Assembly (NCBI RefSeq): GCF_000725495.1
Contig: NZ_KL647042.1
Location: 167,588-231,587 of the forward strand
Reading direction: 5' to 3'
Source: Streptomyces aureus
GTDB taxonomy: Bacteria > Actinomycetota > Actinomycetes > Streptomycetales > Streptomycetaceae
DNA: 64,000 bases
Position numbers and translations under genes: made by a program. The notes beneath the pieces were generated by a model that searched no databases, was not told where the DNA came from, and worked only from the letters and a program-made list of their open reading frames with translations. Below are positions 1 through 7,478 of the stretch, piece by piece. The first letter of the stretch is position 1. Each line of letters opens with the position of its first letter.

Positions 1-264
1 TATCTCACCCTGTCGCTCCTGCCGCTCTTCGGCCCCCAGCTGATCGCCGTCGAGGGCGTGAAGATGGGCGTCAACTACGGGACGAACAAGGTCCGCTTCC
101 CCGCCCCCGTCCCGGTCGGCTCGCGGCTGCGCGCCACCGCGGCGATCACCGGGGTGGAGGACGTGCCGGGCGGGGTGCAGGTCTCCGTCGCCTTCACCGT
201 GGAACGCGAGGGCGGCGACAAGCCGGTCTGCGTCGCCGAGTCGGTGGCGCGCTACTACCTCTGA
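1..264 (+). CDS. MaoC-family acyl dehydratase, C-terminal fragment
   Basis: This is the 3' end of a gene cut by the window edge. The open frame runs from base 1 to the TGA at 262-264 and gives 87 residues ending in a run typical of the hotdog fold of MaoC/enoyl-CoA hydratase-type proteins (VNYGTNKVRFPAPVPVGSR, then a strand of VSVAFTVERE type). The His/Asp active-site part lies upstream and is not visible. The family hydrates 2-enoyl-CoA or related thioesters in the cytoplasm. The neighbours (TetR, acyl-CoA dehydrogenase) fit fatty-acyl-CoA catabolism. A GC-rich hairpin follows the stop. Confidence 0.75.
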   Translation, partial: YLTLSLLPLFGPQLIAVEGVKMGVNYGTNKVRFPAPVPVGSRLRATAAITGVEDVPGGVQVSVAFTVEREGGDKPVCVAESVARYYL

Positions 265-273
265 ACGGGCCCC

Positions 274-299
274 GCGCCGGGCTCCGAAGGGCCCGGCGC
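274..299. terminator. GC-rich hairpin between convergent genes
   Basis: A 9-bp perfect stem (GCGCCGGGC pairing with GCCCGGCGC) has an 8-nt loop and lies 10 bases after the MaoC stop and 65 bases before the stop of the convergent TetR gene. There is no T-tract, as is usual for actinomycete terminators. It could serve both strands. Confidence 0.5.
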
Positions 300-363
300 C
301 CGCCCCGGGCCCGGCGCGACCGGGACCCGGCGAGCCGGGCGGACGGGAACGACCGAACACGCC

Positions 364-990
364 CTAGCCCTTGAAGCCCACCATCCGCCGGACCAGGTCG
401 GCGTACAGCGCGCCGACCTCGTCCGGGGTCCGGGGACCGTCGACGTTGAACCAGCGGGCCACGTCGATGCACAGGGACAGCACGGCGAGGGTGGTGCCGG
501 GGACGTCCGGGACGTCGAACTCGCCCGTGGCGACACCGTCCTGGATGATGCGGCGCACCTCGGCGTCGACCTGGCGGCGCAGCGCGATGATCTCCGCGCG
601 CGCCTCGGGCCCGAGGGCCTCCAGCTCGTACTGGACCACGCGCGCGGTGGTGTGCTGGCCCGCGTGCCAGCGTACGAAGGACCGCACGGCGTCGGAGAGC
701 CGCTCGGCCGGAGTGCCCCCGGCGTCGGCCGCGGTGCGCACGATGTCCAGCGCCTTGTCGTGGCCGATCCGGCTGATCCGGTGAAGCAGCTCTTCCTTGG
801 TCTTGTAGTGGATGTACAGCGCGGCCGGGCTCATGCCCGCGCGGCCCGCGATGTCCCGGGTCGTCGTCGCGTGGTACCCGCGCTCGGCGAAGGCCTCCAC
901 CGCGGCGATCAGCAGCCGCCGCGCCGCGTCCGGGGTCACCTCGGCCCACGGCTGCATCTCGCCGCCGGGCGTCTCCTGCGCCGTACTCAT
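364..990 (-). CDS. TetR-family transcriptional regulator
   Basis: A 208-residue repressor-type protein. The helix-turn-helix lies at about residues 20-65 (AVEAFAERGYHATTTRDIAG, then a recognition helix MSPAALYIHYKTKEELLH), followed by an all-helical ligand domain. The ATG at 990 is chosen over an upstream ATG at 1029 because an AAGGGG ribosome site sits 9 bases before it. The 5' region holds a CTGAGCG/CGCTTAG pseudo-palindrome that could be its own operator. Position between a MaoC dehydratase and an acyl-CoA dehydrogenase suggests an acyl-CoA ligand, but nothing in the sequence proves this. Confidence 0.85.
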   Translation of the reverse strand: MSTAQETPGGEMQPWAEVTPDAARRLLIAAVEAFAERGYHATTTRDIAGRAGMSPAALYIHYKTKEELLHRISRIGHDKALDIVRTAADAGGTPAERLSDAVRSFVRWHAGQHTTARVVQYELEALGPEARAEIIALRRQVDAEVRRIIQDGVATGEFDVPDVPGTTLAVLSLCIDVARWFNVDGPRTPDEVGALYADLVRRMVGFKG

Positions 991-1039
991 CGCTGTTCGC
1001 CCCTTCTCGACTGACAGGGTGAACACCATACCCCTGAAC

Positions 1040-1055
1040 CTGAGCGGGCGCTTAG
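1040..1055. promoter_or_regulatory. Candidate TetR operator CTGAGCGGGCGCTTAG
   Basis: A 16-bp imperfect palindrome with outer arms CTgAGCG and CGCTtAG lies 50 bases upstream of the TetR start at 990. AGCG-NN-CGCT cores are common in TetR-family operators. Autoregulation is an inference from position. Confidence 0.45.
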
Positions 1056-1083
1056 CGTCGATCGGGTCACGGCGGCACGGGGA

Positions 1084-1338
1084 TCAGAGCTTCTCGAAGG
1101 GGTCGTAGACCCGGCCGCCGGGCCGGCCGCCGTCCTGGCGGTCGCGGATCACCTTGGCCAGCGTGAAGGAGGACGTCACCAGGTAGAGGACGGCGATGGC
1201 CAGGAAGCCCCGCACCCACGCGTCGGCCTGGAGCTTGAAGATGCCGAGCGCGGTGGCGGCCATCGCGACGGAGAAGGACGCCACGGCCTGCCCGTAGAAG
1301 GCGGCCGTGTTCTGGTGTTTGGCGGGTGTCTCGGTCAT
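1084..1338 (-). CDS. YiaA/YiaB-family small inner-membrane protein
   Basis: An 84-residue protein with two hydrophobic segments (about residues 14-33 and 38-60) and a short charged C-terminal tail ending YDPFEKL. The spacing and sequence (TAAFYGQAVASFSVAMAATA, then GFLAIAVLYLVTSSFTLAKV) match the YiaA/YiaB domain, a two-helix membrane module of unknown function. The start at 1338 is preferred to an ATG at 1374 because the latter lies inside the hairpin that follows the upstream acyl-CoA dehydrogenase gene. No clear ribosome site precedes it. Confidence 0.75.
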   Translation of the reverse strand: MTETPAKHQNTAAFYGQAVASFSVAMAATALGIFKLQADAWVRGFLAIAVLYLVTSSFTLAKVIRDRQDGGRPGGRVYDPFEKL

Positions 1339-1350
1339 GGGGACAAGGAT

Positions 1351-1380
1351 CGGCGGATGTGGCCCCCGCCACATCCGCCG
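1351..1380. terminator. 12-bp perfect hairpin downstream of acyl-CoA dehydrogenase
   Basis: CGGCGGATGTGG and its exact complement are separated by a 6-nt loop, 25 bases past the stop of the minus-strand acyl-CoA dehydrogenase gene. It probably ends that transcript and separates it from the YiaA-like gene. Confidence 0.6.
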
Positions 1381-1404
1381 TCGTACTCAGGGACGTACTC
1401 AGAC

Positions 1405-2556
1405 TCAGAACGCCGAGACCCCGGTCAGGGCCCGCCCGATGACCAGTTTCTGTATCTGACTGGTGCCCTCGTAGAGGGTCATCACCCGGGCGTCGCGCAG
1501 GAGCTTGCCGACCGGGTACTCGTCGATGTAGCCGTAACCGCCGTACACCTGGAGGGCGTTGTTCGCCGCGCGCACGGCCGCCTCCGAGGCGAAGAGCTTG
1601 GCCTTAGAGGACTCGGTCGCGAACGGCAGCCCGCGGTCCACAAGATCGGCGACCCGCCAGGTCAGCAGGCGCGCCGCGTCCACGTCCACGGCGATGTCGC
1701 TGATGAGCTCCTGGACGAGCTGGTGGTGCGCGATCGTCTTCCCGAACTGCTCGCGCTCGGTCGCGTACGTCACCGCCGCGTCCAGTGCGGCCTGGGCGAT
1801 GCCGACACAGCCCGCGGCCACCGACATCCGCCCCTTGGCGAGTGCCGACATGGCCACCGAGAAGCCCTTGCCCTCGGGCCCCATCATCGCGCTCGCCGGC
1901 ACGCGCACGTCCTCGAGGACGAGTTCGGCGGTGGCCTGGCCGCGCAGTCCCAGCTTGCCGTGGATCGTGCGGCGGGTCAGACCGGGGGTGTCGGTGGGCA
2001 CCAGGAAGGCGGAGACGCCCTTGTGGCCCGGGGCGTCGGTGGAGCGGGCGAAGAGCAGCACGACGTCGGCCCAGGTGCCGTTCGTGATGAACATCTTGGC
2101 GCCGTTGATCACGTAGTCGCCGCCGTCGCGCACGGCGCGGGTGGAGAGCTGTCCCGCGTCGGAGCCGGTGCCCGGCTCGGTGAGCCCGAAGCAGCCGACG
2201 TACTCGCCGGCGGTCAGCCCCGGCAGCCAGCGCCGCTTCTGCTCCTCGCTCCCCCAGGACGCGATCGTCTTGGCGACGAGCCCGAGCGAGACGGAGACGA
2301 TCCCGCGCACGGAGGAGTCTCCGCGGCCCAGCTCTTCGGTGACCAGGCAGTACGCGAGGTGGTCGCCGCCGCTGCCGCCGTACTCCTCGTCGACGGTGAG
2401 GCCGAGGAAGCCCACCTCGCCGAGCTTCTTCACGATCGACCGGTCGACGTCCTCCGCGCGGTCCCACGCGACGACGTGCGGGGCGATCTCGCGCTGCACG
2501 AAGTCCCTGGCGAGCTGCCGGACGGCGGTCTGCTCATCACTGAGCCCGAGGTTCAT
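1405..2556 (-). CDS. Acyl-CoA dehydrogenase
   Basis: A 383-residue flavoenzyme of full family length that oxidises acyl-CoA to 2-enoyl-CoA, passing electrons to an electron-transfer flavoprotein. Visible are the FAD/substrate motif CFGLTEPGTGSDAG, the DYVINGAKMFITNG segment, the GYGYIDEYPVGKLLRD region and the catalytic glutamate in YEGTSQIQ near residue 363. The start has a GGGGTGA ribosome site. The gene is divergent from the TetR gene at 2665, and the shared intergenic region carries a 19-bp palindrome that also occurs before the aldehyde dehydrogenase and the second acyl-CoA dehydrogenase of this window. Exact chain length or branched substrate cannot be read from sequence alone. Confidence 0.93.
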   Translation of the reverse strand: MNLGLSDEQTAVRQLARDFVQREIAPHVVAWDRAEDVDRSIVKKLGEVGFLGLTVDEEYGGSGGDHLAYCLVTEELGRGDSSVRGIVSVSLGLVAKTIASWGSEEQKRRWLPGLTAGEYVGCFGLTEPGTGSDAGQLSTRAVRDGGDYVINGAKMFITNGTWADVVLLFARSTDAPGHKGVSAFLVPTDTPGLTRRTIHGKLGLRGQATAELVLEDVRVPASAMMGPEGKGFSVAMSALAKGRMSVAAGCVGIAQAALDAAVTYATEREQFGKTIAHHQLVQELISDIAVDVDAARLLTWRVADLVDRGLPFATESSKAKLFASEAAVRAANNALQVYGGYGYIDEYPVGKLLRDARVMTLYEGTSQIQKLVIGRALTGVSAF

Positions 2557-2628
2557 GCCGGGTCACCCCACAGATAGCGGACTACTGGGAACGGACTACT
2601 GGGAACGGACTTTGAAAGCCGTACATTT

Positions 2629-2647
2629 AAATTAGCACTGCTAGTTT
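2629..2647. promoter_or_regulatory. 19-bp palindromic operator, site 1 (AAATTAGCACTGCTAGTTT)
   Basis: A palindrome with one mismatch, centred on C2638, lies in the short divergent region between the acyl-CoA dehydrogenase start (2556) and the TetR start (2665). Near-identical sites lie at 7383-7401 and 52858-52876. The simplest reading is the operator of the adjacent TetR protein, controlling both divergent genes. Confidence 0.7.
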
Positions 2648-2664
2648 CACGGTGCAGCCCTACT

Positions 2665-3315
2665 ATGTGCGCCATGGCCCGACCGCGCAAGCCCCTCCTC
2701 AGCACCGACCGCATCGTCGAGACCGCGCGGACGCTGGTGGACGCCGAGGGCCTGGCGGCGCTCTCGACGCGCCGGCTCGCGGCGGAACTGGGGGTGAGCG
2801 GGCCCTCCCTCTACAACCACTTCCGCACCAAGGACCAGATCCTGGAGGCGGTCGCGGACTCGGTGAGCGCCCAGGTCGAGCTGTCGATGTTCGAGGACGG
2901 CCGCGACTGGCGGACCGCGCTGCACGACTGGGCCGTCTCCTACCGCGCCGCCCTGCGCGACCACCCGAACATCGTCCCGGTCCTCGCCCGCGGCCCCGGG
3001 CGCAGGCCGGCCGGTCTCCGGCTCGCCGACGCCGTCTTCGGCGCGATGGTCAGGGCGGGCTGGCCGCCGTCCCAGGCCACCTCGATCGGGGCGCTGATGC
3101 GGTACTTCATCATGGGGTCCGCGCTGGGTTCCTTCGCCGGGGGCTTCGTGGACGACGAGAGCGCCTACGACCCGGCCGACTATCCGCATCTGGGGCAGGC
3201 GCACCTCCTCGCCGAACAGCAGGAGAAGATCGACGAGCGCGCCTTCGAGACGGGCCTCGGAGCCCTGCTGGACGGCCTCGCGGTGCAGTACGCGGGGCTG
3301 GTGCGCGAGGGCTGA
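2665..3315 (+). CDS. TetR-family regulator, candidate master of the acyl-CoA operator sites
   Basis: A 216-residue protein with an N-terminal TetR helix-turn-helix (DRIVETARTLVDAEGLAALS, then LGVSGPSLYNHFRTKDQILE, about residues 13-60) and a C-terminal helical domain ending in a GFVDDESAYDPADYPHL segment. Two candidate starts exist, ATGs at 2665 and 2674; no strong ribosome site is visible before either. The palindrome at 2629-2647 ends 17 bases upstream, so autorepression together with control of the divergent acyl-CoA dehydrogenase is likely. The matching palindromes before the aldehyde dehydrogenase and glutaryl-CoA dehydrogenase-like genes suggest a regulon. The ligand is unknown; an acyl-CoA would fit the targets. 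Confidence 0.85.
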   Translation: MCAMARPRKPLLSTDRIVETARTLVDAEGLAALSTRRLAAELGVSGPSLYNHFRTKDQILEAVADSVSAQVELSMFEDGRDWRTALHDWAVSYRAALRDHPNIVPVLARGPGRRPAGLRLADAVFGAMVRAGWPPSQATSIGALMRYFIMGSALGSFAGGFVDDESAYDPADYPHLGQAHLLAEQQEKIDERAFETGLGALLDGLAVQYAGLVREG

Positions 3316-3521
3316 GCGGGGCGCGCCCCCGGCACGGCCCCGGGCTCGCCCCCGGACACGGCTCGGGGCCGGCCCTGGGGTGCGACTCAGGGCTCGCCCC
3401 GGGCGCGACTCATGGCTCGCCCCGGGGCACGGCTCGGGCCGGCCCCCGGCTCACGGGCGCGCCGACCTGGGCGTCCGAAATCCGCGAGACCGGCGGCCGC
3501 GGTCCGCCTAGCCTCGGGGGC
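3316..3521. repeat. Intergenic GC-rich region with short direct repeats
   Basis: No gene is seen here. The stretch contains variations on GGCTCGCCCCGGG; the clearest pair is GCGACTCAGGGCTCGCCCCG at 3382 and its near-copy at 3405. Its role, if any, is unknown. Confidence 0.4.
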
Positions 3522-4697
3522 ATGACGAACGCCTCCCTCATCTCCCGTATCGCGCCGCCCGGCCGGCGCGCGCCCCTGCTCGCCGCCGGTGCGGCGACCG
3601 TCACCGTCGGGCTGTGGGCCTCCGCGTTCGTCGCGATCCGCAGTGCCGGCGCCGCGTACTCGCCCGGCGCGCTCGCGCTCGGCCGGCTCCTTTCGGGGGC
3701 GCTCGTGCTCGGCGTCGTCTGCGCCGTCCGCAGGGAGGGGCTGCCCCCGCGCGGCGCCTGGCGCGGCATCGCGATATCCGGGCTGCTCTGGTTCGGTTTC
3801 TACATGGTGGCGCTCAACTGGGGCGAGCAGCAGGTCGACGCCGGCACGGCGGCGCTGGTGGTGAACATCGGCCCGATCCTGATCGCCCTGCTGGGCGCCC
3901 GGCTGCTCGGGGACGCCATGCCGCCGCGGCTGCTCGCCGGCATGGCGGTGTCGTTCGCCGGCGCGGTCGCCGTGGGGCTGTCGATGTCGGGCGGCGGCGG
4001 TTCCTCGGTGCTCGGGGTGGTGCTGTGTCTGCTCGCCGCCGTCGCCTACGCCGCCGGGGTCGTCGCGCAGAAGCCCGCGCTCGGGCACGCGAGTTCGCTC
4101 CAGGTGACGACGTTCGGCTGTCTGATCGGGGCCGTGGTGTGCCTGCCGTTCGCGGGCCGGCTCGTCCACGACGCCGCCGCCGCTCCCCTCGGCGCCACCC
4201 TCGACATGGTCTATCTGGGCGTCTTCCCGACCGCCCTCGCCTTCACGACCTGGGGGTACGCCCTGGCCCGGACGAGCGCGAGCCGCATGGGCGCGACGAC
4301 GTACGCCGTGCCCGCTCTGGTGGTGCTGATGTCCTGGCTCGTCCTCGACGAGGTCCCGGGACCGCTGACGCTGGCGGGCGGGGCGCTGTGCCTCGCGGGT
4401 GTGGCGGTGTCGCGCTCGCGGCCGCGCCGGACCCCGGCGTCGGGGTCGACGTCGGTGCCTTCGGGGGCGTCGGCGGGGGCGTCGGCATCCGTATCGGATG
4501 CCGACGCCGGTCCGGTGACGGTGCACGCTGCGGCACCCGCGCAGGGTCCGGCCGCCGGTGCCTCCTCCGCGGCCCTGTCCGGTTCCGGCGGTCCCACCGG
4601 TGCCGGCACTCCTTCCGGCGTCGGCGGTCCTTCCGGCGTCGGCGGTCCGCGGCCCGCGACGGCCGGGGAGAGCGGGAGCCGGGCCGAACAGGCCTGA
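3522..4697 (+). CDS. EamA/DMT-family transporter with low-complexity C-terminal tail
   Basis: A 391-residue membrane protein. About 300 residues form ten hydrophobic helices in two EamA repeats (first helix AAGAATVTVGLWASAFVAIR, last helix LTLAGGALCLAGVAVS), the fold of drug/metabolite exporters. The remaining 90 residues are a hydrophilic Ala/Ser/Gly/Pro tail ending in a duplicated SGVGGP unit, encoded by a 15-18 base direct repeat near 4612-4650. Substrate unknown. The ATG at 3522 is chosen because the first membrane helix begins 25 residues later. The gene stands alone and converges on the alcohol dehydrogenase gene. Confidence 0.85.
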   Translation: MTNASLISRIAPPGRRAPLLAAGAATVTVGLWASAFVAIRSAGAAYSPGALALGRLLSGALVLGVVCAVRREGLPPRGAWRGIAISGLLWFGFYMVALNWGEQQVDAGTAALVVNIGPILIALLGARLLGDAMPPRLLAGMAVSFAGAVAVGLSMSGGGGSSVLGVVLCLLAAVAYAAGVVAQKPALGHASSLQVTTFGCLIGAVVCLPFAGRLVHDAAAAPLGATLDMVYLGVFPTALAFTTWGYALARTSASRMGATTYAVPALVVLMSWLVLDEVPGPLTLAGGALCLAGVAVSRSRPRRTPASGSTSVPSGASAGASASVSDADAGPVTVHAAAPAQGPAAGASSAALSGSGGPTGAGTPSGVGGPSGVGGPRPATAGESGSRAEQA

Positions 4698-4799
4698 CGC
4701 CGGGCCGCGTTCGTGCCGGCGAGTCGCCATGAGGGGCCGTCGAGCCCGCTCGGCGCCCCTCCGGGTCCGGCCCGGGAACCGGCGGCGACCGCCGGTGCC

Positions 4800-4843
4800 G
4801 TCGTCGCCCGGGAGCCCGGGAGCCCGCGCTCCCGGGCGACGAC
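4800..4843. terminator. 16-bp hairpin between convergent EamA and alcohol dehydrogenase genes
   Basis: GTCGTCGCCCGGGAGC pairs exactly with GCTCCCGGGCGACGAC across a 12-nt loop. A competing inner stem (CCGGGAGC/GCTCCCGG, 4816-4835) with a 4-nt loop is also possible. Probable bidirectional terminator. Confidence 0.6.
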
Positions 4844-4861
4844 GCGAAGGTCGGACAGGCC

Positions 4862-5944
4862 CTAGAACACCACCAGCGCCCGGCCGCCCTTGCCCGCGAT
4901 CATGTTGTCGAAGGCCGCCGGGATGCCGTCCAGGGCGATGCGGTCGGTGACCAGGCCGCCGAGGTCGAGGCGGCCCGCGCGCACGTGCTCCGCGAGCACC
5001 GGCAGATCGCGCGCCGGGTCGGAGTTGCCGTACACGCAGCCGGCGAGGGTCCTGCCCCAGTGGAAGATCTCCAGGGCGTTGAAGGTGACCTGCTGGTCCT
5101 TGCCGCCGATGCCGACGACCGTGGTGCGGCCGCCGCGCCGGGTCGACTCCCAGGCGGTACGGATGGTGACGGCGCGGCCGACGCACTCGACGGCCACGTC
5201 CACCCCGTTGCCGCCGGTCAGGGCGCGGATCTCACGGGCGGTGCCGGCGGAGGCGACGACGTAGTCGGTGGCCCCGGCCTCGCGGGCCAGCCGCTCCTTC
5301 TCGGGCGATACGTCGACCGCGACGATCTTCGTGGCGCCGGCGATCCGCGCGGCCTGGAGGGCCGCGAGCCCGACCCCGCCGGCCCCGAACACGGCGACGC
5401 TCTCGCCGGGCTGGACCTGGGCCGAGTGGTGGACGGCACCGTAGCCGGTGAGGACGGCGCAGCCGAGCAGGGCGGCCTCGGTGAGCGGGACGCCGTCCGG
5501 GGCGGGCAGGACGCAGGACACCGGCACCACCGTCTCCTCCGCGAACGCGGCGACGTTCAGACCGGGGTGCAGATCGCTCCCGTCGGAGGCTCGCCGGGCG
5601 TACACGCTTCCCGCGCCGGTGAGCGCGTCGGCGCACAGCCACACCTCGCCGAGCGAGCAGGCGTGGCATCTCCCGCAGGAGGGGGCCCAGTTGAGGACGA
5701 CCGGGGAGCCGGGGGCGACCTGGGTCACGCCCTCGCCGACGGCGACGACGGTGCCGGCGCCCTCGTGGCCGAGAACGGCGGGCACCGGCACCCGCATCGT
5801 GCCGTTGGACAGGGACAGGTCGGAGTGGCAGACCCCGGCGGCGGCGAGCCTCACCCGGACCTGGCCCGGTCCGGGGTCGGGGAGCTCGATCTCGGCGATC
5901 TCCAGCGGGGCACCAACGGCGGGCAGGACGGCGGCGCGAACCAC
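4862..5944 (-). CDS. Zinc-dependent alcohol dehydrogenase (MDR family)
   Basis: A 360-residue medium-chain dehydrogenase/reductase. It has the catalytic-zinc motif GVCHSD near residue 37, GHEGAG, the complete structural-zinc cluster CGRCHACSLGEVWLC (four cysteines), and the Rossmann nucleotide site GAGGVGLAALQ. This places it with class III-like NAD(P)-dependent alcohol dehydrogenases. The start lies 10 bases after the stop of the aldehyde dehydrogenase gene on the same strand, so the two are almost certainly cotranscribed and may carry out successive alcohol-to-aldehyde-to-acid steps. The physiological substrate is not evident. Confidence 0.9.
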   Translation of the reverse strand: MVRAAVLPAVGAPLEIAEIELPDPGPGQVRVRLAAAGVCHSDLSLSNGTMRVPVPAVLGHEGAGTVVAVGEGVTQVAPGSPVVLNWAPSCGRCHACSLGEVWLCADALTGAGSVYARRASDGSDLHPGLNVAAFAEETVVPVSCVLPAPDGVPLTEAALLGCAVLTGYGAVHHSAQVQPGESVAVFGAGGVGLAALQAARIAGATKIVAVDVSPEKERLAREAGATDYVVASAGTAREIRALTGGNGVDVAVECVGRAVTIRTAWESTRRGGRTTVVGIGGKDQQVTFNALEIFHWGRTLAGCVYGNSDPARDLPVLAEHVRAGRLDLGGLVTDRIALDGIPAAFDNMIAGKGGRALVVF

Positions 5945-5954
5945 GTGAACGCTC

Positions 5955-7343
5955 CTAGAACTGGAGGGACTTGGTCTGGAGGTACTCGGACAGGCCGTGG
6001 GTGCCGAGTTCGCGTCCCACGCCCGACTGCTTGTACCCCCCGAAGGGGGCCAGGGGGTTGAAGCGTCCCCCGTTGATGTCGACCTGGCCGGTGTCGAGCC
6101 GCCGCGCGAAGGCGACCGCCTCGGACTCCTCGCCGGCCCACACCGCGCCCGCGAGCCCGTACACCGTGCCGTTGGCGATGCGCAGGGCGTCCTCCTCGTC
6201 CTCGTAGCGCAGGATCGACAGGACCGGGCCGAAGATCTCCTCCTGCGCGATCGTCATCGTCTCGGTGACGTCGGCGAAGACGGTGGGGCTGACGAAGTAG
6301 CCCTGTTCGCGCGGGGATTCGGGGCCGCCCGCGACGAGCCGCGCGCCCTCGGCGACCCCCTTCTCGATGTAACCGCGCACCCGGTCGCGCTGCTTGGCGT
6401 TGACGACCGGTCCGATGCGGTCGCCGTACTTCGCGGCGGCGGCCGCGGCCAGCTCGACGGCCTCCTCGTAGCGGTCGGCGGGAACGAGCATGCGGGTCCA
6501 GGCGCTGCACGTCTGGCCGGAGTTGGACATCACGTTGGCGACGCCGACGTTCACGGCCTTGGCGAGGTCGGCGCTCGGCAGGATGACGTTGGCGGACTTG
6601 CCGCCGAGTTCGAGGGCGACGCGCTTGACCGCGGCGCCCGCCGTCGCGCCGATCCGCCGGCCGACGGCCGTGGAGCCGGTGAAGGAGACCAGGTCGACGT
6701 CCGGGTGCTCGGCGAGTGCCTGGCCCGCGACCGGGCCGAGGCCGGTGACGAGGTTGAAGACGCCGGCCGGCACGCCCGCCTCGGCGACGGCCTCGGCGAA
6801 GAGCTGGGCGGTCAGCGGGGTGTCCTCGGCGGGCTTGAGCACCACCGTGCAGCCCGCGGCGAGGGCGGGGGCGACCTTGGCGACGATCTGGTGGAGCGGG
6901 TAGTTCCAGGGCGTGATCGCGCCGACGACGCCGACGGGCTCCTGGTAGACGGTCGAGTTGCCGACCTTCTCCTCGAAGGCGTACGTCGCCGCCAGCTCGG
7001 CGTAGGAGCCGGCCACCAGGACCGGGACGCCCGCGTGCACGGCCTGGGAGAACGCGAGCGGCGCCCCGAGCTCGGCGGTGACGGTCTCGGCGATCTCGTC
7101 CCGGCGCGCGGCCAGGACGTCCCTGAGGGCCGCGAGGCGGGCGGCCCGTTCGGCGGGCGGGGTCGCGGCCCAGCCCGGGAACGCGGCGCGGGCGGCCCGT
7201 ACGGCGGTGTCGACGTCCGCGGCGGTGCCGGCCGGGACGTGGCCGATCACCTGCTCGTCGGCCGGGTTCACGACCTCGATCGTGTCCCCTTGGGCGGCGG
7301 GGCGCCACGCCCCGTCGATGTACATGCCGTCATGTGCCTTCAT
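5955..7343 (-). CDS. NAD(P)-dependent aldehyde dehydrogenase
   Basis: A 462-residue ALDH superfamily enzyme that oxidises an aldehyde to an acid. The general-base glutamate is in ALELGGKSA (about Glu245) and the catalytic cysteine in SGQTCSAW (about Cys279); TPWNYPLHQ and the [15 protein letters not shown]-terminal motif are present. The ribosome site GGGAGGA precedes the ATG at 7343. It is the first gene of a two-gene unit with the alcohol dehydrogenase. A palindrome of the acyl-CoA dehydrogenase type lies 40 bases upstream, linking it to the putative regulon of the TetR at 2665. Confidence 0.92.
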   Translation of the reverse strand: MKAHDGMYIDGAWRPAAQGDTIEVVNPADEQVIGHVPAGTAADVDTAVRAARAAFPGWAATPPAERAARLAALRDVLAARRDEIAETVTAELGAPLAFSQAVHAGVPVLVAGSYAELAATYAFEEKVGNSTVYQEPVGVVGAITPWNYPLHQIVAKVAPALAAGCTVVLKPAEDTPLTAQLFAEAVAEAGVPAGVFNLVTGLGPVAGQALAEHPDVDLVSFTGSTAVGRRIGATAGAAVKRVALELGGKSANVILPSADLAKAVNVGVANVMSNSGQTCSAWTRMLVPADRYEEAVELAAAAAAKYGDRIGPVVNAKQRDRVRGYIEKGVAEGARLVAGGPESPREQGYFVSPTVFADVTETMTIAQEEIFGPVLSILRYEDEEDALRIANGTVYGLAGAVWAGEESEAVAFARRLDTGQVDINGGRFNPLAPFGGYKQSGVGRELGTHGLSEYLQTKSLQF

Positions 7344-7382
7344 CGTGTTCCTCCCGGGCGGGGGCAGCGTCGTCCGGGACCT

Positions 7383-7401
7383 AAACTAGCGATGATAGTT
7401 T
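7383..7401. promoter_or_regulatory. 19-bp palindromic operator, site 2 (AAACTAGCGATGATAGTTT)
   Basis: The outer six bases of each arm (AAACTA/TAGTTT) are perfect and match site 1; the centre is less symmetric. The site lies 40 bases upstream of the aldehyde dehydrogenase start. Confidence 0.6.
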
Positions 7402-7415
7402 TGCGGCGCCAGGGC

Positions 7416-7435
7416 GACCTGCCGTGCCGCAGGTC
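7416..7435. terminator. Short hairpin downstream of ABC ATPase gene
   Basis: GACCTGC and GCAGGTC flank a 6-nt loop, 44 bases after the stop of the minus-strand ABC ATPase. A weak terminator candidate, also positioned between that gene and the aldehyde dehydrogenase promoter. Confidence 0.35.
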
Positions 7436-7478
7436 ACGGCATCCGCGGACCGCCCCGCCGAGGGCCCGCCCCGGGGCG

